From positions 5,120,701 to 5,184,700 of the forward strand of contig OX387603.1 of assembly GCA_947568835.1 (NCBI GenBank): a stretch of DNA of 64,000 bases, given 5' to 3'. The notes under the pieces are model-generated. The model had not been told where the DNA came from. It did no database searches and saw only the letters and a list, made by a program, of their open reading frames with translations. A program made the translations under genes and the position numbers. This DNA comes from Protonemura montana (taxonomy: Eukaryota; Arthropoda; Insecta; Plecoptera; Nemouridae). Below are positions 1-11,857 of the stretch, piece after piece. The first letter of the stretch is position 1. Every line of letters begins with the position of its first letter.

Positions 1-977
1 AATTGTCCTGACGTAGATTGCAGACGACGTTTGAAACAGCAGCATGTTTTTACCGACATCGAAATCAGCAGTATTGGCGTAGGAAGTCCCATGAAAACAA
101 AACCATCTCCATTCCCATCGCTTCACCTGCTCCTGTACCATGCCACTGTAGGTGATCTCGCTCTATGTCGAGTTAGGCAAGTTCCTGCCAATCGTCTCAC
201 TGAAAGTGCCTGGAAATAAGTACCAGCTTTGGTAAATGCCGATCTAGAGACATTGCACAAATATGTATTGGTCATTGGTGCTTTTAATCTTGAACTTTTG
301 ACCTAGGTGTGTCACTGATTTCTGAAAGCATGTCATTTCAGATGGTTACATGTTTATTGCTTATTGTCATAGAATCCACAAGGACTCTTTAAAATAAACC
401 GACATGTCAGTTTTTGTACAATATACATGAAGTAAATTTAATAAATTCTTTGTACCCAGTTATCAATTTACATATACTTTGAACATTTTTGAAGCCTGAC
501 GCTGAAATCTGCAAATTAATCAACGCTTTAACGTTTAAAGTTAATAAGTATATTTCTTAGTCTAATCTAGTATATATACGTACAATTTTTTTTTTTGAAA
601 AATCTCAAGTTACATCTTGAAAAGTTTCAAGCTTCGATGTTGAATACTTGGTTCGCAAGTTGAGAGTTGTTTTCCAGGTCAAAATCAAAGTTTCGATTGT
701 TTCAATAATAATTCTCTGGAGAAATATAAGATTGCAATACTTTTTTACAAAAGCAAAGAAGTGGTTTTTTGGGAATTTGGTGACACCCTGTAAGTAGAAG
801 TTACCAAATGAGCAAAATTACAAACATTGTTTTAAAAAATGAATTACATTCGGTTGACAGTAAGCTTAATTGGCTGTTATTCCCTGTATTTCTTTGCGTG
901 TGATGAGCTCAATTTGGTCACAATTTGCGATTTTAGGCGTTCTAACAGGATAGGTTTAACCTCGGTACATATACGTT
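1..977. other. Non-coding stretch, no gene recognised
   Basis: AT-rich DNA with a T-run near 588. The only open frame, at 31-219, is 62 codons, matches nothing I recognise and has no coding context. No RNA gene or clear repeat was seen. Confidence 0.5.
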
Positions 978-1980
978 GGGTAAAGTGCCACAGTGGCTGG
1001 TTTCGGATAATTTTTTAAATGAACCGCAAATTAGTACCAAATGTTGAGTTATGGGAGCGCCACTTACTGAAGTGATTGCCTCATGCTTGTCGAGTGTTGT
1101 GCAATAGTATGCCATTAGATGGCGCTCATAGATTCGTTTAAACGTCTTTGGTTTGAACAAAATATTTCCTGTCATCCCTCATAAAGGTGACAGTTCCGAA
1201 CTTCATCTGATGTGCACCGAAGTGAATTTTTATATCGATATCTAAGGTAATATATCAACTACATCATTGATTTTTCTTGAAAGTATTCCTGAAACAATGA
1301 AGATTAGATTCAATTTTCTTCATAGGCTTTTGAAAGCCTTCAGACCGTTTGCAGACAGAAATAAAATCGTTCTAATTGAACACCTTTGTGAGGTTAGATT
1401 CTATTGCATCTTTATTTGTCCATAATCACAGGGCTTACATTCGAAGAGTAAAAGGATGTGGACTCGTCCTAAATAATAATACAAATACAATTACAAATAC
1501 ATTGCAAAAAACAAAGACAATGCGTAATACTAAAATACGAAGATAGGCATGTGAAATACTAAAGTAACAACAGTCACAACTTTGTCCAATCATTCATGTC
1601 TAATTTATAAAATTCGCCAATTTTATAAAAACCTTTGTATAATAACAATTTTTTAATAGTGCGTCGTAACTTTGAAAAATCAGCTATTGTAGCAACATTG
1701 TCAAGAAAGGTTGTTAAAAAGTTTAGTACTAAGATAAAATACACTGTCTTTAAAACAATGTAATCGATGTTTGGGAATACAAAGTTTTGTGCAATTTCTG
1801 GTTACATATGAGTGTTCGTCTGAATGTTTCATAAAACGATGCTTTTCTTTAAAAGTGCAGGACAGTGATTCTAAGATTAAAACGCTATATTAAAACGCTA
1901 TATAGGGGTACCATTTACACGCATACATGTTGGTGAAATGATGTTAAGGTCTACAATTATTATCTCAGATAACAATTATT

Positions 1981-2860
1981 ATGCCGAGAAAGTGTTCCCA
2001 AGAGGACTTGGTAATGGATGTTAGTGCCATTCAAGAAGGTGGAAGTTTCATCCGCTTGGCTTCCGTCGAGTACGGCATTACGTTCGGTACGCTGAGGCGC
2101 AGAGTTAACGGTAAGGTGGCCAAGGCAAATTTACTAGGGGAACAGCTCCAGGCCTAGAATATGATGTAGAAGCAGAGCTGAAGGAAGGAATTCGAACACG
2201 AACGAATTCACACGAAAAGAAATCCTGGAAATGGCAGCAAAATTGGACGCTACGAGTGATACGCCTACCTTTAAAACTAAGAACGGTGTTCCCAGCAACC
2301 GTTGGTACACTAGGTCAATAACCAGGAATAAAGTTAGGTCAAGAACGCCCGAAAATTTGTCTGCTTAGAGAATGAGTATGGTAACGCTTGAAGTGCGCGA
2401 ATATTGTTTGATGCGTTAACATGTACTTTAAGTAGCCAGTCAACACCGCAGTCTTCTACATCCAGAATGGACAAGTTTTCTCCTGTGGTTGAGACTTTAC
2501 GGGAGCTGTTTGCACCAGTAAACAAATGTCCAGACGTTCCCCGGAAGTCACGAGCCATCACGAGGACGCGTTGCCTGACTGCGGACGAATTTCCAGTGGA
2601 GCTAGAAAAGAAGCAGAAAGAGAAGAAAGACAAAGATAAGAAGAAAACGAACAGCAGCAGAAAGAGAAAGCTTCCTGTTAAAGGAATGTGATAGCTAAGT
2701 GGAAGATGATCCGGGCAGTGACGATGATCGTTATGTCGCGGCGGAAGATCTTACGAAACCCTGTAGCGAGTGTAACCAAACGTTCGACACGGACTGTAAT
2801 GCAGAGAATTGGTTGTCATGTGTTAAATGTTAAGTGTGGTACCACCTGACCTGCTAAGGG
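1981..2860 (+). pseudogene. Broken transposase of CENP-B/pogo type
   Basis: From the ATG at 1981 the frame reads MPRKCSQEDLVMDV and continues into a segment with YGITFGTLRRRVNG. This is the pattern of a psq-type helix-turn-helix (basic start, hydrophobic helices, YG-I---TL--RV-G). After a frameshift near 2205 a second frame gives FTRKEILEMAAKLD, then GVPSNRWYTRSITRN and TPENLSA before a stop, as in the CENP-B-type DNA-binding half. The DDE catalytic core is absent. A C-terminal remnant at 2404-2691 has a lysine-rich tail, and 2750-2860 shows Cys-Cys...Trp..Cys..Cys spacing like a degenerate PHD-type finger interrupted by stops. It cannot make an active enzyme. Internal deletion, frameshift and stops are all visible. 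Confidence 0.65.
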
Positions 2861-3000
2861 CTCAAAAGTTTTTCAAAGAGGAAGCAGATATTCTGTTTGC
2901 AGTTTTTAATTTTGTTTTTGACCCAAAACTGGCACTAAACTACCAGGTACTTAAATATTAATAACTTTTACATTTTTTAAAATATCTTTATGTGCCTTTT

Positions 3001-3447
3001 TTATTATTATCAACACTATAACTGTCTCAATTTTTGAGACGGGTAAAGTGTTGATAATAATAAAATACCCCGCACATTGCAAGCGTTTGCAATTTAAATA
3101 AGATTTCATCCTAATACAGCAACGAATCCAACGTCAAATTGGAGTTATTTGAGTTTGACAGGTTGTGACGTGATATAGCGTCACTAGAATCAGAGTGACT
3201 GTGAGTATTCACAGCCTCTTGGTTCTACTCCTTGGAGAACTGTCATTCTCATCAAATACACTAAAATCGTCTCAAAAAGCCAGTGTCCAAGTAACTCAAT
3301 GGGTTAGAGCAACACCCGCGATAAGTGGAGATCGGGGTTCGAGTCCCCGTTTGGGCATCAATTTTTGAGACGGTTATAGTGTGGATAATAATAAAATACC
3401 CTGCGCATTGCAAGCGTTTGCAACCCTAATCTCCCCTAATCACCCTA
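3001..3447 (+). mobile_element. tRNA-like foldback element nested in the transposon
   Basis: The insert is flanked by ATCTTTATGTGCC on both sides (near 2988 and 3448), a 13-bp apparent target duplication. It contains a compact hairpin (about 3005-3055), a right arm with the near-palindrome TTGCAAGCGTTTGCAA, and a second unit in which a tRNA-like sequence is enclosed by the inverted copies CGTCTCAAAAA and TTTTTGAGACGG. Related copies lie at 14106-14242 and 49072-49318. The long duplication favours LINE-assisted retroposition (SINE-like); the long inverted arms would also suit a foldback DNA transposon. Confidence 0.6.
3285..3357 (+). other. tRNA-like sequence inside the foldback element
   Basis: Seventy-three nt with tRNA layout. 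The acceptor arms are GTCCAAG and TTTGGGC followed by A. The D-arm has a GGGTTA loop. The T-arm is a perfect five-pair stem CGGGG/CCCCG around TTCGAGT. The pol III B box GGTTCGAGTCC is intact. The anticodon arm is poor (three pairs) and the loop lacks U33, so it is unlikely to be a working tRNA. A second copy with the same flanks lies at 49200-49272. It reads as a tRNA-derived SINE head or promoter. Confidence 0.6.
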
Positions 3448-3767
3448 ATCTTTATGTGCCCTTCATATATATGTTAAACACATGGGGCAACGATATTTTC
3501 TAATTGTGAATTAAATCAATTTTGATCCACAACTGGCACCTGTGCTCAGTTCTGGATGATAACAGGGTTTTCTCAATATATTTTTAAAGTAGGTACTAAA
3601 AAGTTCTAAAAAATCACAAGTCTTATTATTCTGTTGCTTTGTCTATATTGTCAAATATCTGGATTTAAAAAATGATATTTACTGTGTTAAATTAACTGAA
3701 TTCGCAGCCCAATCCAATACTGGCACTTTACCCTATTGGGTTGTTTGACTAATCGATTCGTTTTGTT

Positions 3768-4451
3768 TAATAACGCATTGTTTTGACATCTGGCTTTGTG
3801 GCACTGATTTAATGGCATCGGCGAATTAATGCCTGATGATGAGTTTGTAGATAAACCTAACCTAACGTCGAATAGAGGTGGGAAAATCCGGTGCTGGCAC
3901 GTAGCCTACTCTTGACGAAGAGCACCAAGGGGCCCACCGGCTTAACGTCCCTTTCGATGGTCATTGCAACGCATACAACAGGATTGCTCCACAAATCCAT
4001 GCAGTTGAGAGGTCGATAAGCAAGGCGAGTGAAGTTGCTGTACTAACTTTCATCCCTCCAACCTCTCTCCCGAACAGAACTGATCATGTGTATGATGGTA
4101 ACCCATCCAATACCTGACCCAGCGCAGTGTTGCTTAACTTGCATTCCTCCAACCTCTCTCCCGAACAGAACTGGTCATGTGTATGATTGTCACCCATCCA
4201 ATACCTGACCCAGCGCAGTGTTGCTCAACTTTCATCCCTCCAACCTCTCTCCCGAACAGAACTGGTCATGTGTATGATGGTCACCCATCCAATACCTGAT
4301 CGAGCGCAGTGTTGCTTAACTTTCATCCCTTCAACCTCTCTCTCAAACAGAACTAATAATGTGTATGATTGTCATGCCCATCCAATACCTGACCCAGCGC
4401 AGTGTTGCTTAACTTCGGTGATCTCACGAGGTTTTCCATTCGCCAAACCAT
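3768..4451 (-). mobile_element. 5S-rRNA-derived SINE, expanded copy
   Basis: Read on the minus strand, the head near 4451 gives CGTGAGATCACCGAAGTTAA, GCAACACTGCGCTGGGTCAG and TTGGATGGGTGACC. These match the internal promoter half of 5S rRNA. A long unrelated body follows and ends near 3770 with the family tail that includes AGATGTCAAAACA. The same body and tail occur at 38829-39255, 49698-50106 and 52590-52988. This copy is longer because the head is amplified four-fold. Confidence 0.75.
4055..4418 (-). repeat. Four tandem 91-bp copies of the SINE 5S-like head
   Basis: The marker CCAACCTCTCTC recurs near 4055, 4146, 4237 and 4328 (last copy diverged), a spacing of 91 bp. Each unit carries the 5S-like block with GCGCAGTGTTGCT (plus-strand reading). 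The array lies inside the SINE. Confidence 0.75.
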
Positions 4452-5690
4452 TCCTTTCAAAGATCACTAAGTAGGTGTGTCATAGCAAAACGTTGTAACC
4501 TACATTTCTTTTTCAGAACTTTGATTCGTGTTACTTTTGATTTCCATCAAAATCGAATTAGTTCAATTTCCTCCGCCACTTTTCCCGTCCACATTTCACC
4601 GGGCTTTTTCCGACAAATGTCAAAATGTAGAAACAGGCACGCGCAAATCTGTTCCGTCGGTCGACAGTAGACCGGTTCGTTCATTTCACAGGCGGCTAGA
4701 TCTTGAATTAGCATTTTTTTAATGCCATATCTGTACTTGCATTGTTAATACTATTTCCTAATTAAAAAAACCACTGATCAGGCTAACTGGCAAGATAGCT
4801 TGAAGTTAGAGGAGAAACAATAGATTTGTAGATATAGTGAGTAGACCGGCATTAATTTTTGGCGTTCTGCTGAGCAAACTAGCCGGCAGCATGTGGTAAC
4901 GGCAGGTGCCACCCGATGGCGCTTGCAGCTATATATTTTTAAAACTTCTACAATGAAATAATTACGACTGAAAAGATCGTTGCATGTTCATCAATCGTCG
5001 AGGTTAGCATTACATCAATTAATTGGTCGTAAACCAGTCTCCAATGCAAGTAATCTGCGAGAAATAACGAAATTAAATGTCTTAACGCTCGAAACTACAG
5101 AGAATTTTCGTCAGCCATTTTTCGCGACAACGGTATGCAATTAGCGCTACAGTGGTGCTGTACTACTTCATACAAAACGTTTGCTTTTGAGGCACTTTGA
5201 TGTTTTCTTTTGGGATCTTGGTCTCGGTCGACAACTCAATGACCCGTCCTTTGGTTCCGGGCACGTGAATCCGAATCCTACTTTTATCCATCGAAATGTA
5301 TTGTTAAGACCATAAATTAAATCTGCAACCGAATAGGACTGCTGAGGCAACCTTGCCGTTGCTGTGCAATGATGGTACCTCAGCCATACAATTCCATTCG
5401 TTTTCTCTTTTGTCTAATATTCTAGATGAGAATGTAAATCATGTAATTAGAAAAATATATTCTATTGACTTTTTATCTTTGTAAGAAGCTTATGAATAAT
5501 CCGGATCTTGAAAAGCTCGCCTGAGGATTATGTAAAACTGTCGGAGAAATGTTTGCTGCAAATTCTTTTTAATTTAGTTAACTTTCTTGAATGCGTTTTC
5601 TTTCTTGTGATTGCAAGCAAACAGTTATCGCTCTTCAAATTACTATTATTATATCACCGTTCGCTCATCTACATATTTTATTGTTACAGG
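4452..5690. other. Non-coding; one dispersed repeat
   Basis: No gene seen. On the minus strand, about 4850-4910 reads GCCGGCTAGTTTGCTCAGC and resembles plus-strand sequence near 8040-8100 and 60225-60250, a small dispersed repeat. Its end, TATTGTTACAG at about 5680-5690, is a plausible 3' splice site before the receptor leader. Confidence 0.45.
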
Positions 5691-6103
5691 ATCTCTAACT
5701 TCAAGATGGCCGACCCCAAGCCACCATTTTGTCAGCCTTCGTGTGCCAAAATGGCCGCCACGCCGCCAAATCCACGCTAGTCGAGATGACGACTTGGCTC
5801 GTTGCTATGGACGCCATTCGTTGCATTGTTGACGTTGCCCCTGACAACGGTTGGCATGACGAAGGCGTCTCTGCGCTAACAAACAGTTGAAACCACCGCT
5901 CGCTGCCACCTCGCCGCGTCCCATTAAAGCGGTGACTTCGCGTACAAGCAAGGCGGTGACTAGCCGTGCTGAGCGCAGCTTAATTTGTTATAATATTATT
6001 CCAAGTGACTGTGAGTGTGTTTCGTGAAGTGACAGCAGTGTGCAGTGACGGTCACTGACAATGTATCGCCTTGACAACGAACTCTGTTGAGAACGGACTC
6101 AAA
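5691..6103 (+). promoter_or_regulatory. CpG-rich promoter or 5' leader of the GABA-B receptor gene
   Basis: Base composition turns sharply GC/CpG-rich compared with both sides. CAAGATGGCCGAC (5702-5714) and CCAAAATGGCCGCCA (5746-5760) resemble YY1/Pho-type core promoter elements. Alternatively, the TATTGTTACAG just upstream is an acceptor and this is 5' UTR of an internal exon. No TATA box is evident. Confidence 0.4.
6061..6090 (+). promoter_or_regulatory. Upstream ORF, 9 codons
   Basis: ATG at 6061 opens MYRLDNELC and stops at TGA, 13 bases before the receptor start chosen here (6104). If the leader is transcribed as drawn, this short frame would be met first by scanning ribosomes and could damp translation. 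That effect is inferred. Confidence 0.35.
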
Positions 6104-6802
6104 ATGAAGACGCGTGCCCCTCTGGTCGTGCCGCGGACTAGCAATTGTTTTAGCGTATGTATTCTAAACCCTCGACAAGACTGTGCGCTCCGAATGCAGG
6201 CGAAGAGACCCGAACGACGCGTTCGGTCGTCTTCAGCAGCAAATGCCAACAATGGAGGGCGCCATATGTCAATAGCAGACGTAACCAATGCGATGTCGGC
6301 ACCTGAAACAAGCAGTGTAGCTCTTCAGGACTCTCTCCACCTGAAGAGAGTGCGGTCAACTACACGGGTCACTGACGACTCTGATATCAATTCCTCAAGT
6401 CCGAAGGCACCGAAGACCCGCAAAGCTTTGGGCCAGGACACAACGAATACGCTTAAACTTGAACCTCGTTCAGCCCCGGACAAACGTTACGACCTCGGTC
6501 TCGGCCGAACGACGAAAGCCACGAAGAGACTCTCGACGGCCTCACTCCGGTGTCAGCTGACGTGGTGGCTGCTGACGTTCGCGTTGCTCGCGACCACGGC
6601 TCACGCGCAGAAGCCGAGTCTGGCGACCAGCAAGCGTCGCGACGTCTACATTGCCGGCTTCTTCCCGTTCGGGCGGCAAGTGGCCGAGAGCGGCGTCGGC
6701 CGCGGCGTCATGCCGAGCGTCATGTTGGCCGTGGACCACGTGAACGAGAACCCGGACGTGCTGCGCAACTACATGCTGCACATGTATTGGAACGACACGG
6801 AG
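6104..6802 (+). CDS. GABA-B-R2: Metabotropic GABA-B receptor type 2, first coding exon (partial)
   Basis: This exon encodes the start of a class C G-protein-coupled receptor that binds GABA outside the cell and, paired with the R1 subunit, signals through Gi/o. The diagnostic part is the last 60 residues: DVYIAGFFPFG, then GRGVMPSVMLAVDHVNENP and YMLHMYWNDTE, which is the beginning of the Venus-flytrap ligand-binding lobe and fits the arthropod R2 subtype from memory. A hydrophobic stretch, WWLLTFALLATTAHAQ, looks like a signal peptide with cleavage after HA. Oddly, about 150 basic, Ser/Thr-rich residues precede it. Translation may start later, or a splice (for example at CTCTTCAG, about 6323-6330) may remove part of this extension. 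The in-frame ATG at 6104 is the first methionine of the open frame. The exon ends in phase 0 at GAG|GTAAGT (donor 6803). No further receptor exon was recognised in the window. Confidence 0.8.
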
Positions 6803-9169
6803 GTAAGTCATATTTGATGCACACGTTGACGTGGGAAACGCTTTCCCATGGCTTTTATGAGGAAAGATGTCTTGGCATAGGAATTGGGCGAATTTCATGT
6901 TAAAGGGAAAACTACCAGAAGATTTTTTTACGGATGCTGCGAGGGATTTTGGGTGGAAGCTCAATAGACAAAGCGGCAGATAGAAAGAAACTTATTAGTA
7001 GTATTTTTTCTTGGGTCACTTGCAGGGCATTACCGAAAAGAATCTTGATGGTATGATCAGTTATTCTAACATTCGGTCCTATACTTTCAAGGATAATATT
7101 ACAGTTTTAGGGATTAACTTCTTTACTCCAGCTAGAAATGGTCTTCTATGCTGGATCTACTTTTAATGCCCTTCCTGTTGAGCCATTACACGGCGACGGC
7201 TCAATATGTTTCGAAACTTGCACACGCTACAAACGTGGATGTGATACTTATTCGCACGAGGATTAAATTCCAACCTCACACCAACTTCGGCAAGAAAGGT
7301 ATACGTGGTTCGAAACTTTACCAAAGCCGGTCTCTACGCATCTGAGCCAATCAGGAGCAAGCTTCGTCCAAGGCCAGTGGTGTGAGTTTCTCTCAAGGTC
7401 GTGCAAGTCGTTGTAGGGTACTGTCAGTTTCTATCAAGTTATTTTATGTCTTGAGATGTTTGGATGGCTCTTAAAAGCCAGGAGGCTCTCGATTACCAGT
7501 CGAGTGTTCCTCTTTGCAAAGTGCGGATTGGAGGGTTCTATACACTCCACGTAATTTAAGCGAAAAACGACATGCTTTGTTGTAGCATAGTAACGGAAGT
7601 AATGTGTTTTTAATTCCGTTATGGTACCTCTAGCAGAGTTGAAAATCAATGCGTTTGATGTCACCGTAGTTAACACAAAACTCAGTTGTAATTTTGAATT
7701 AAATATGCTTTTATAAAACATAATAATGCCGTTCAGGTGGTTATTTTAATTTAAATTGTAAATGCTCGCAATGGAGAGAGTGTTAAATAGTACAAACACT
7801 TGGTATTTGCAAAAAATGGCTAAAACAACTGCATTCCCGAAAAAAAAATTACCGTTTCAGGTGTAGAGAAATTTAATTTCGTTATTTTTCGCAAAATACT
7901 CGCACTTGAGACTGGCTTTCGCTTGATTAATCTTTTTTAAAGTTAGACTCAACGAATTTGATATATTTATCGATATTTTGAGTGGTAATAATTTAATTTT
8001 AGAGGTTTGTTAAAAGGTACGGCCGCGAGCACCATTATTACCATTATCAACCGTTATTACATTTTGCCGGCTCGTTTGCTCAGCGGAAAGTTTAACATTA
8101 ACGCTGTCCCTCTGACTTTACCTATAAACTCTACGCTACTTCACTCCTCAAGGATAATAAAGACCCAAAGTAGATCAAAATGAACCCAAAACTTTACCAA
8201 ATTTCCATATTGGATACACATTATGGAGAAGAAAACTTAGTTTATAATTAAAAGATATTGCCATTCCCCGTCGCATCGTGGCAGCACCGGAGCTAGAAGA
8301 GCTTCTAGCATGTACCGAATTCTGCCCATTGTTGGGGGTGACACGTAAACCTGGACTAGGCACTTTAATAACACGGTATTAGCACCGGCACCGCCGCCTG
8401 CACAACCCCGGCACATTGGTGGTATTAGGTATAAGCCCCTCCGACCACAAGGGTATCCGGGAACACAATATCCTCGCGCTCCATCGGGTGGGATAACGAG
8501 TTTGTGAGTACGGAGAGGTCGCTGCCGTCGTACTCGCACGATCACAGCAACTCTGAATCAGGGACTCGACTCGGCTGTCTCGTGGCTGTCGGCTCTTTCT
8601 TTATCAGAGAATGTGTTTTATTTGCGCTTCAATTGTTAAATCTCACTCTCGTTGACCGCTTTATAACCGCCCGGCTTTTTAGTTTAAGTCATGAACGCAT
8701 TTCTGGTATATCAGCGGAAGTCGTGGCTTCTCCAGTACCGAGTCCCAGGTTCGGTTTTCAGCAGAGATGTATACTTTTTTAGATTGCTTTGAAAACGCTC
8801 GTTTTTTTGTCAGTCAAACACCTTAGTCAAACATTGTGATGATCTGCTCAATGCCGGGTATGGATCACCTGTTTTTCGATCCTTTACAGGTCTGGCAATT
8901 TTTGTGTGTTTGACATGTGTTCCTAGGCTTTGACTGATATAGGTGAGACGTATCGCCATATTTTTTAGGTAAAATATATGATACAAAATTAATTCGTGAG
9001 TATCATTTATATCTAAGCCAATTGCCTTTTAGAGGATGGGTCTGCGCTGTTGATGATGTCCCAGATTATTCGGAAGGTGGTCAAAATAGTGATCAGTGCC
9101 ATTTAAAATCAATAAGACAAAAAGTACTTACAAAAATGTCAGAGCTTTCTCTTTTGTAACCAATGTACT
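6803..9169. other. Start of receptor intron, no gene
   Basis: Begins with the consensus donor GTAAGT. AT-rich with no convincing exon. A dispersed repeat (GCCGGCTCGTTTGCTCAGC) lies at about 8040-8100. The open frames at 7148, 7434, 8237 and 8504 are unsupported. Confidence 0.5.
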
Positions 9170-9260
9170 CATCTCACAAACAGTACTGGCCGTGTGAATA
9201 ACGTCCACCCAACCAAGATTCGATCCCGCTAAGTGTTGCTTAACTCGAATACGCTCGGGA
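9170..9260 (-). mobile_element. Decayed 5S-derived SINE fragment
   Basis: Plus-strand AGTGTTGCTTAACTCG near 9231 is the reverse complement of the SINE head block GTTAAGCAACACT. The rest is too diverged to align with confidence. Confidence 0.3.
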
Positions 9261-9784
9261 TTCGTGTTAACTGCAACGGCGCTGGCGCTAATCTACTTCA
9301 GTGAATCCAATTATAAGTACTTCGGCCGTCAAGTCGTCGAGATTGCCAGGCGAATCCTTTCATAGGCTTGTCAGCCTGTCAGAAGGTGACGTAACGTTGT
9401 TACCCACTGCTGGCAATATACCTGGCATGCGAAGGGCGAGTGGCGGGTGCCGGAACCAGTTTTGACACAAATATAGCTGCAGCAAAGGTAGCAGACCATA
9501 TGAAGCTTACCCCCAACGGAGCTATTGGGGGGGACGTCTGTTGATGGAATCTAGAAACAGATTCTGAATGTTTCTGCTGTAACAGCGACTCCTTATTTCT
9601 TCAACGTCATTCGAAGTGGTGAAGCTAGATTCTCTGACAGACCGAAAGAAGCAGACACTCACAAGGATTCAATTTCAAAGACCTCTATGTTCGTGTAAAA
9701 GCTATGGACAACAATCGATTTAAATTTATACCACAATAAAACGATTTTCAAGATTGCGCTGAACCGGTCGTAAACGTAACATTT

Positions 9785-10037
9785 TGTCACGGAATGTCCA
9801 GCACAGAGGCGACGGCGAGAGTCCGCTCCTTTGCGTGGAGTGGAAAAAGCACCCTGTCACGGAATGTCCAGCATAGAGGCGACGGCGAGTGTCCGCTCCT
9901 TTGCGTGGAGTGAAAAAAGCACCCTGTCATGGAATGTCCAGCACAGAGGCGACGGCGAGAGTCCGCTCCTTTGCGTGGAGCGAAACAAACGCTCTGTCAC
10001 GGAATGTCCAGCCCAGAGGCGACGGCGAGTGTCCGCT
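9785..10037 (+). repeat. 70-bp minisatellite array A (about 3.6 units)
   Basis: Units carry CACGGAATGTCCAGCACAGA, GGCGACGGCGAGTGTCCGC and TCCTTTGCGTGGAGCGAAAC. The array starts abruptly at TGTCACGGAATG and ends after GTCCGCT. It is the same orientation as arrays B and G. The open frames through it are artefacts of a stop-free repeat. Confidence 0.9.
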
Positions 10038-11823
10038 AATATGCTGAAGAGTGGCGGCAGAGTTTAGGTAACCTTATGCTGTTCCGACTGTAGCCTTCAC
10101 TTTGTACATTCGAGCTATCACATTTCTGTGACGTGCGCCGTATATCCACCTGCTAGCATTAGCGCGATGTGAATTATTTAGTGAATTAGGCCTCCATTTG
10201 CCAACATGTCGGGGACTGTTGTGCCCTCCGTGGGAGAAGGGTGGGGCTGAAGGGTTGTGGGGGGCACATAAGGGACATGTCTGTGTAATCATGCAAGTTG
10301 GGCCCAAAATGAGGAGCAGGTTTTTCCATTATAAGATTAGCAAAATGTGGTTAAACATTTCTTAAACACATTTAATATTGAACTTTATGTCCCATGGTCT
10401 CTGGCTAGTTTTGATTTGGGATTATGATTTCTGACCTAGTTTTACCATCAATATCTTGTTTTAAAAATTATTAAGCCACGTTTATTTATTTGAATTAGTC
10501 TGCTCTCCAATTCAATTTTCAAAGCATTGGCAAGAAATGGTTTGATTGAAATCAATTTCCAAAGGTGGATCAATTGGAAAAATGAAATGCATCACGTTCA
10601 ATTGTATCTACTGCATTCGCCCAATTATTTATTTCCAATTGGTTACAGCCAATCAGAGAAAGTTACACTAAGCTAATTAAAGATTGTTTTGCGTTTGATC
10701 ACAGTGATAAGCTCTGTCCATTACCAAAACGAGCAGGAATACCAGCTTTTAGGTATTTACACACATAGATTACCACCGATCCGTTGCGTACAGCAATTCG
10801 ATATTAATTAATGCAGATTTTTGTCAACTCGGCGCCGCAATGAAACGAGCCGTGTGAAACGCCCCTCACTCCAGCCCGTGCCCCGTTGGCATTAGGTAAT
10901 ACACATGTGAATAATTGATGCGCTTTATGCATGTCACAATATGGGTTCATATACTCACGGAAGATCGTTAAGGTCTATATGCGATTTGACACGAGCGTTC
11001 ACTTCTTTACAGTTGTCTGGTTTGCCATAGTTTGCGATAGAGTGCAGACTGCACAATTATCTGGAATTATTCTCTTAATGCATCTTGCAATCGCCATTAA
11101 CGGTTATAACTTATTATTTGGGTGTATACAATTGTTTATTCAATTTTAATTACAATTTGTACAACTATTTCCTAGTTATAAATCAAGTCAAGGTTCCAGT
11201 GTGTGCGGAGATACAACATAGTTAATTCCATCAAGATACAAGGCACATAAGGAACATATCGAGGTTATAAAATTGGTTTTCTGTAAGGAATATTGCTAGC
11301 CTATTTGTGAAGGCAGGGAAATCTTTGCTTCTATAACTGCTACTAGTAGCTTGTTGTAAATTATCAACTTTTAAGTGGCATGGCTGCTTCAATGTCTGGG
11401 TGGAAACTTGAAAAATTGCTTCTTGAAACGGGGTTCAATTTTGAACTAGAACAGTTCCTTTCAAACCAAAAACTCCTTAGCGTCAAGAATGTTGGGCTTA
11501 GAAACTTCATCAGCCTGTTCAATATCGCATTTTAGAGCCAACAGTCAAGTATTCAAGTGGATAAAATGAAACGAAAGATTGATACGTAAATAAATAACCA
11601 AACTTCCGAGACCTCGATTTTTGCTTTGCAGAATCTCAAGGCTTGCGAATCTGTCCCATCGAATTCAAATGGAAAACGTTTGAATCTAATTTCATTCGTT
11701 GCTAAATATCAAGCTCCCCGACTCTGAGCTCGGTGACCCAAGAAGTGATTCCGCCGCATGTCTTTTAATTTCTACGATTGTAAACGGAAGCGGGCTCGCG
11801 AGTCCGTGTGCTGAATAGCAATG

Positions 11824-11857
11824 GGTTTGTGTGTGTGAGCGTGTGTGTGTGTGTGTT
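11824..11857. repeat. (TG)n microsatellite
   Basis: Imperfect TG run interrupted by AGCG. Confidence 0.85.

Larger units (their letters stand above)
978..3733 (+). mobile_element. Decayed pogo/Tigger-like DNA transposon, internally deleted
   Basis: The inverted ends GGGTAAAGTGCCA (978-990) and TGGCACTTTACCC (3721-3733) bracket a broken transposase. The right-hand part (about 3455-3735) is closely matched by 14845-15135, which shows a dispersed family. The central DDE catalytic region is missing, so this copy is non-autonomous. A tRNA-like foldback element has inserted at 3001-3447. A TA target duplication, expected for this superfamily, is not clearly preserved. The superfamily call rests on the N-terminal domain of the relic protein. 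Confidence 0.6.

Noticed and set aside
3285..3357. Functional tRNA gene
   Set aside because: The T-arm and B box are good, but the anticodon stem has only three pairs and U33 is missing. The same sequence with the same flanks occurs at 49200, so it is part of a mobile element.
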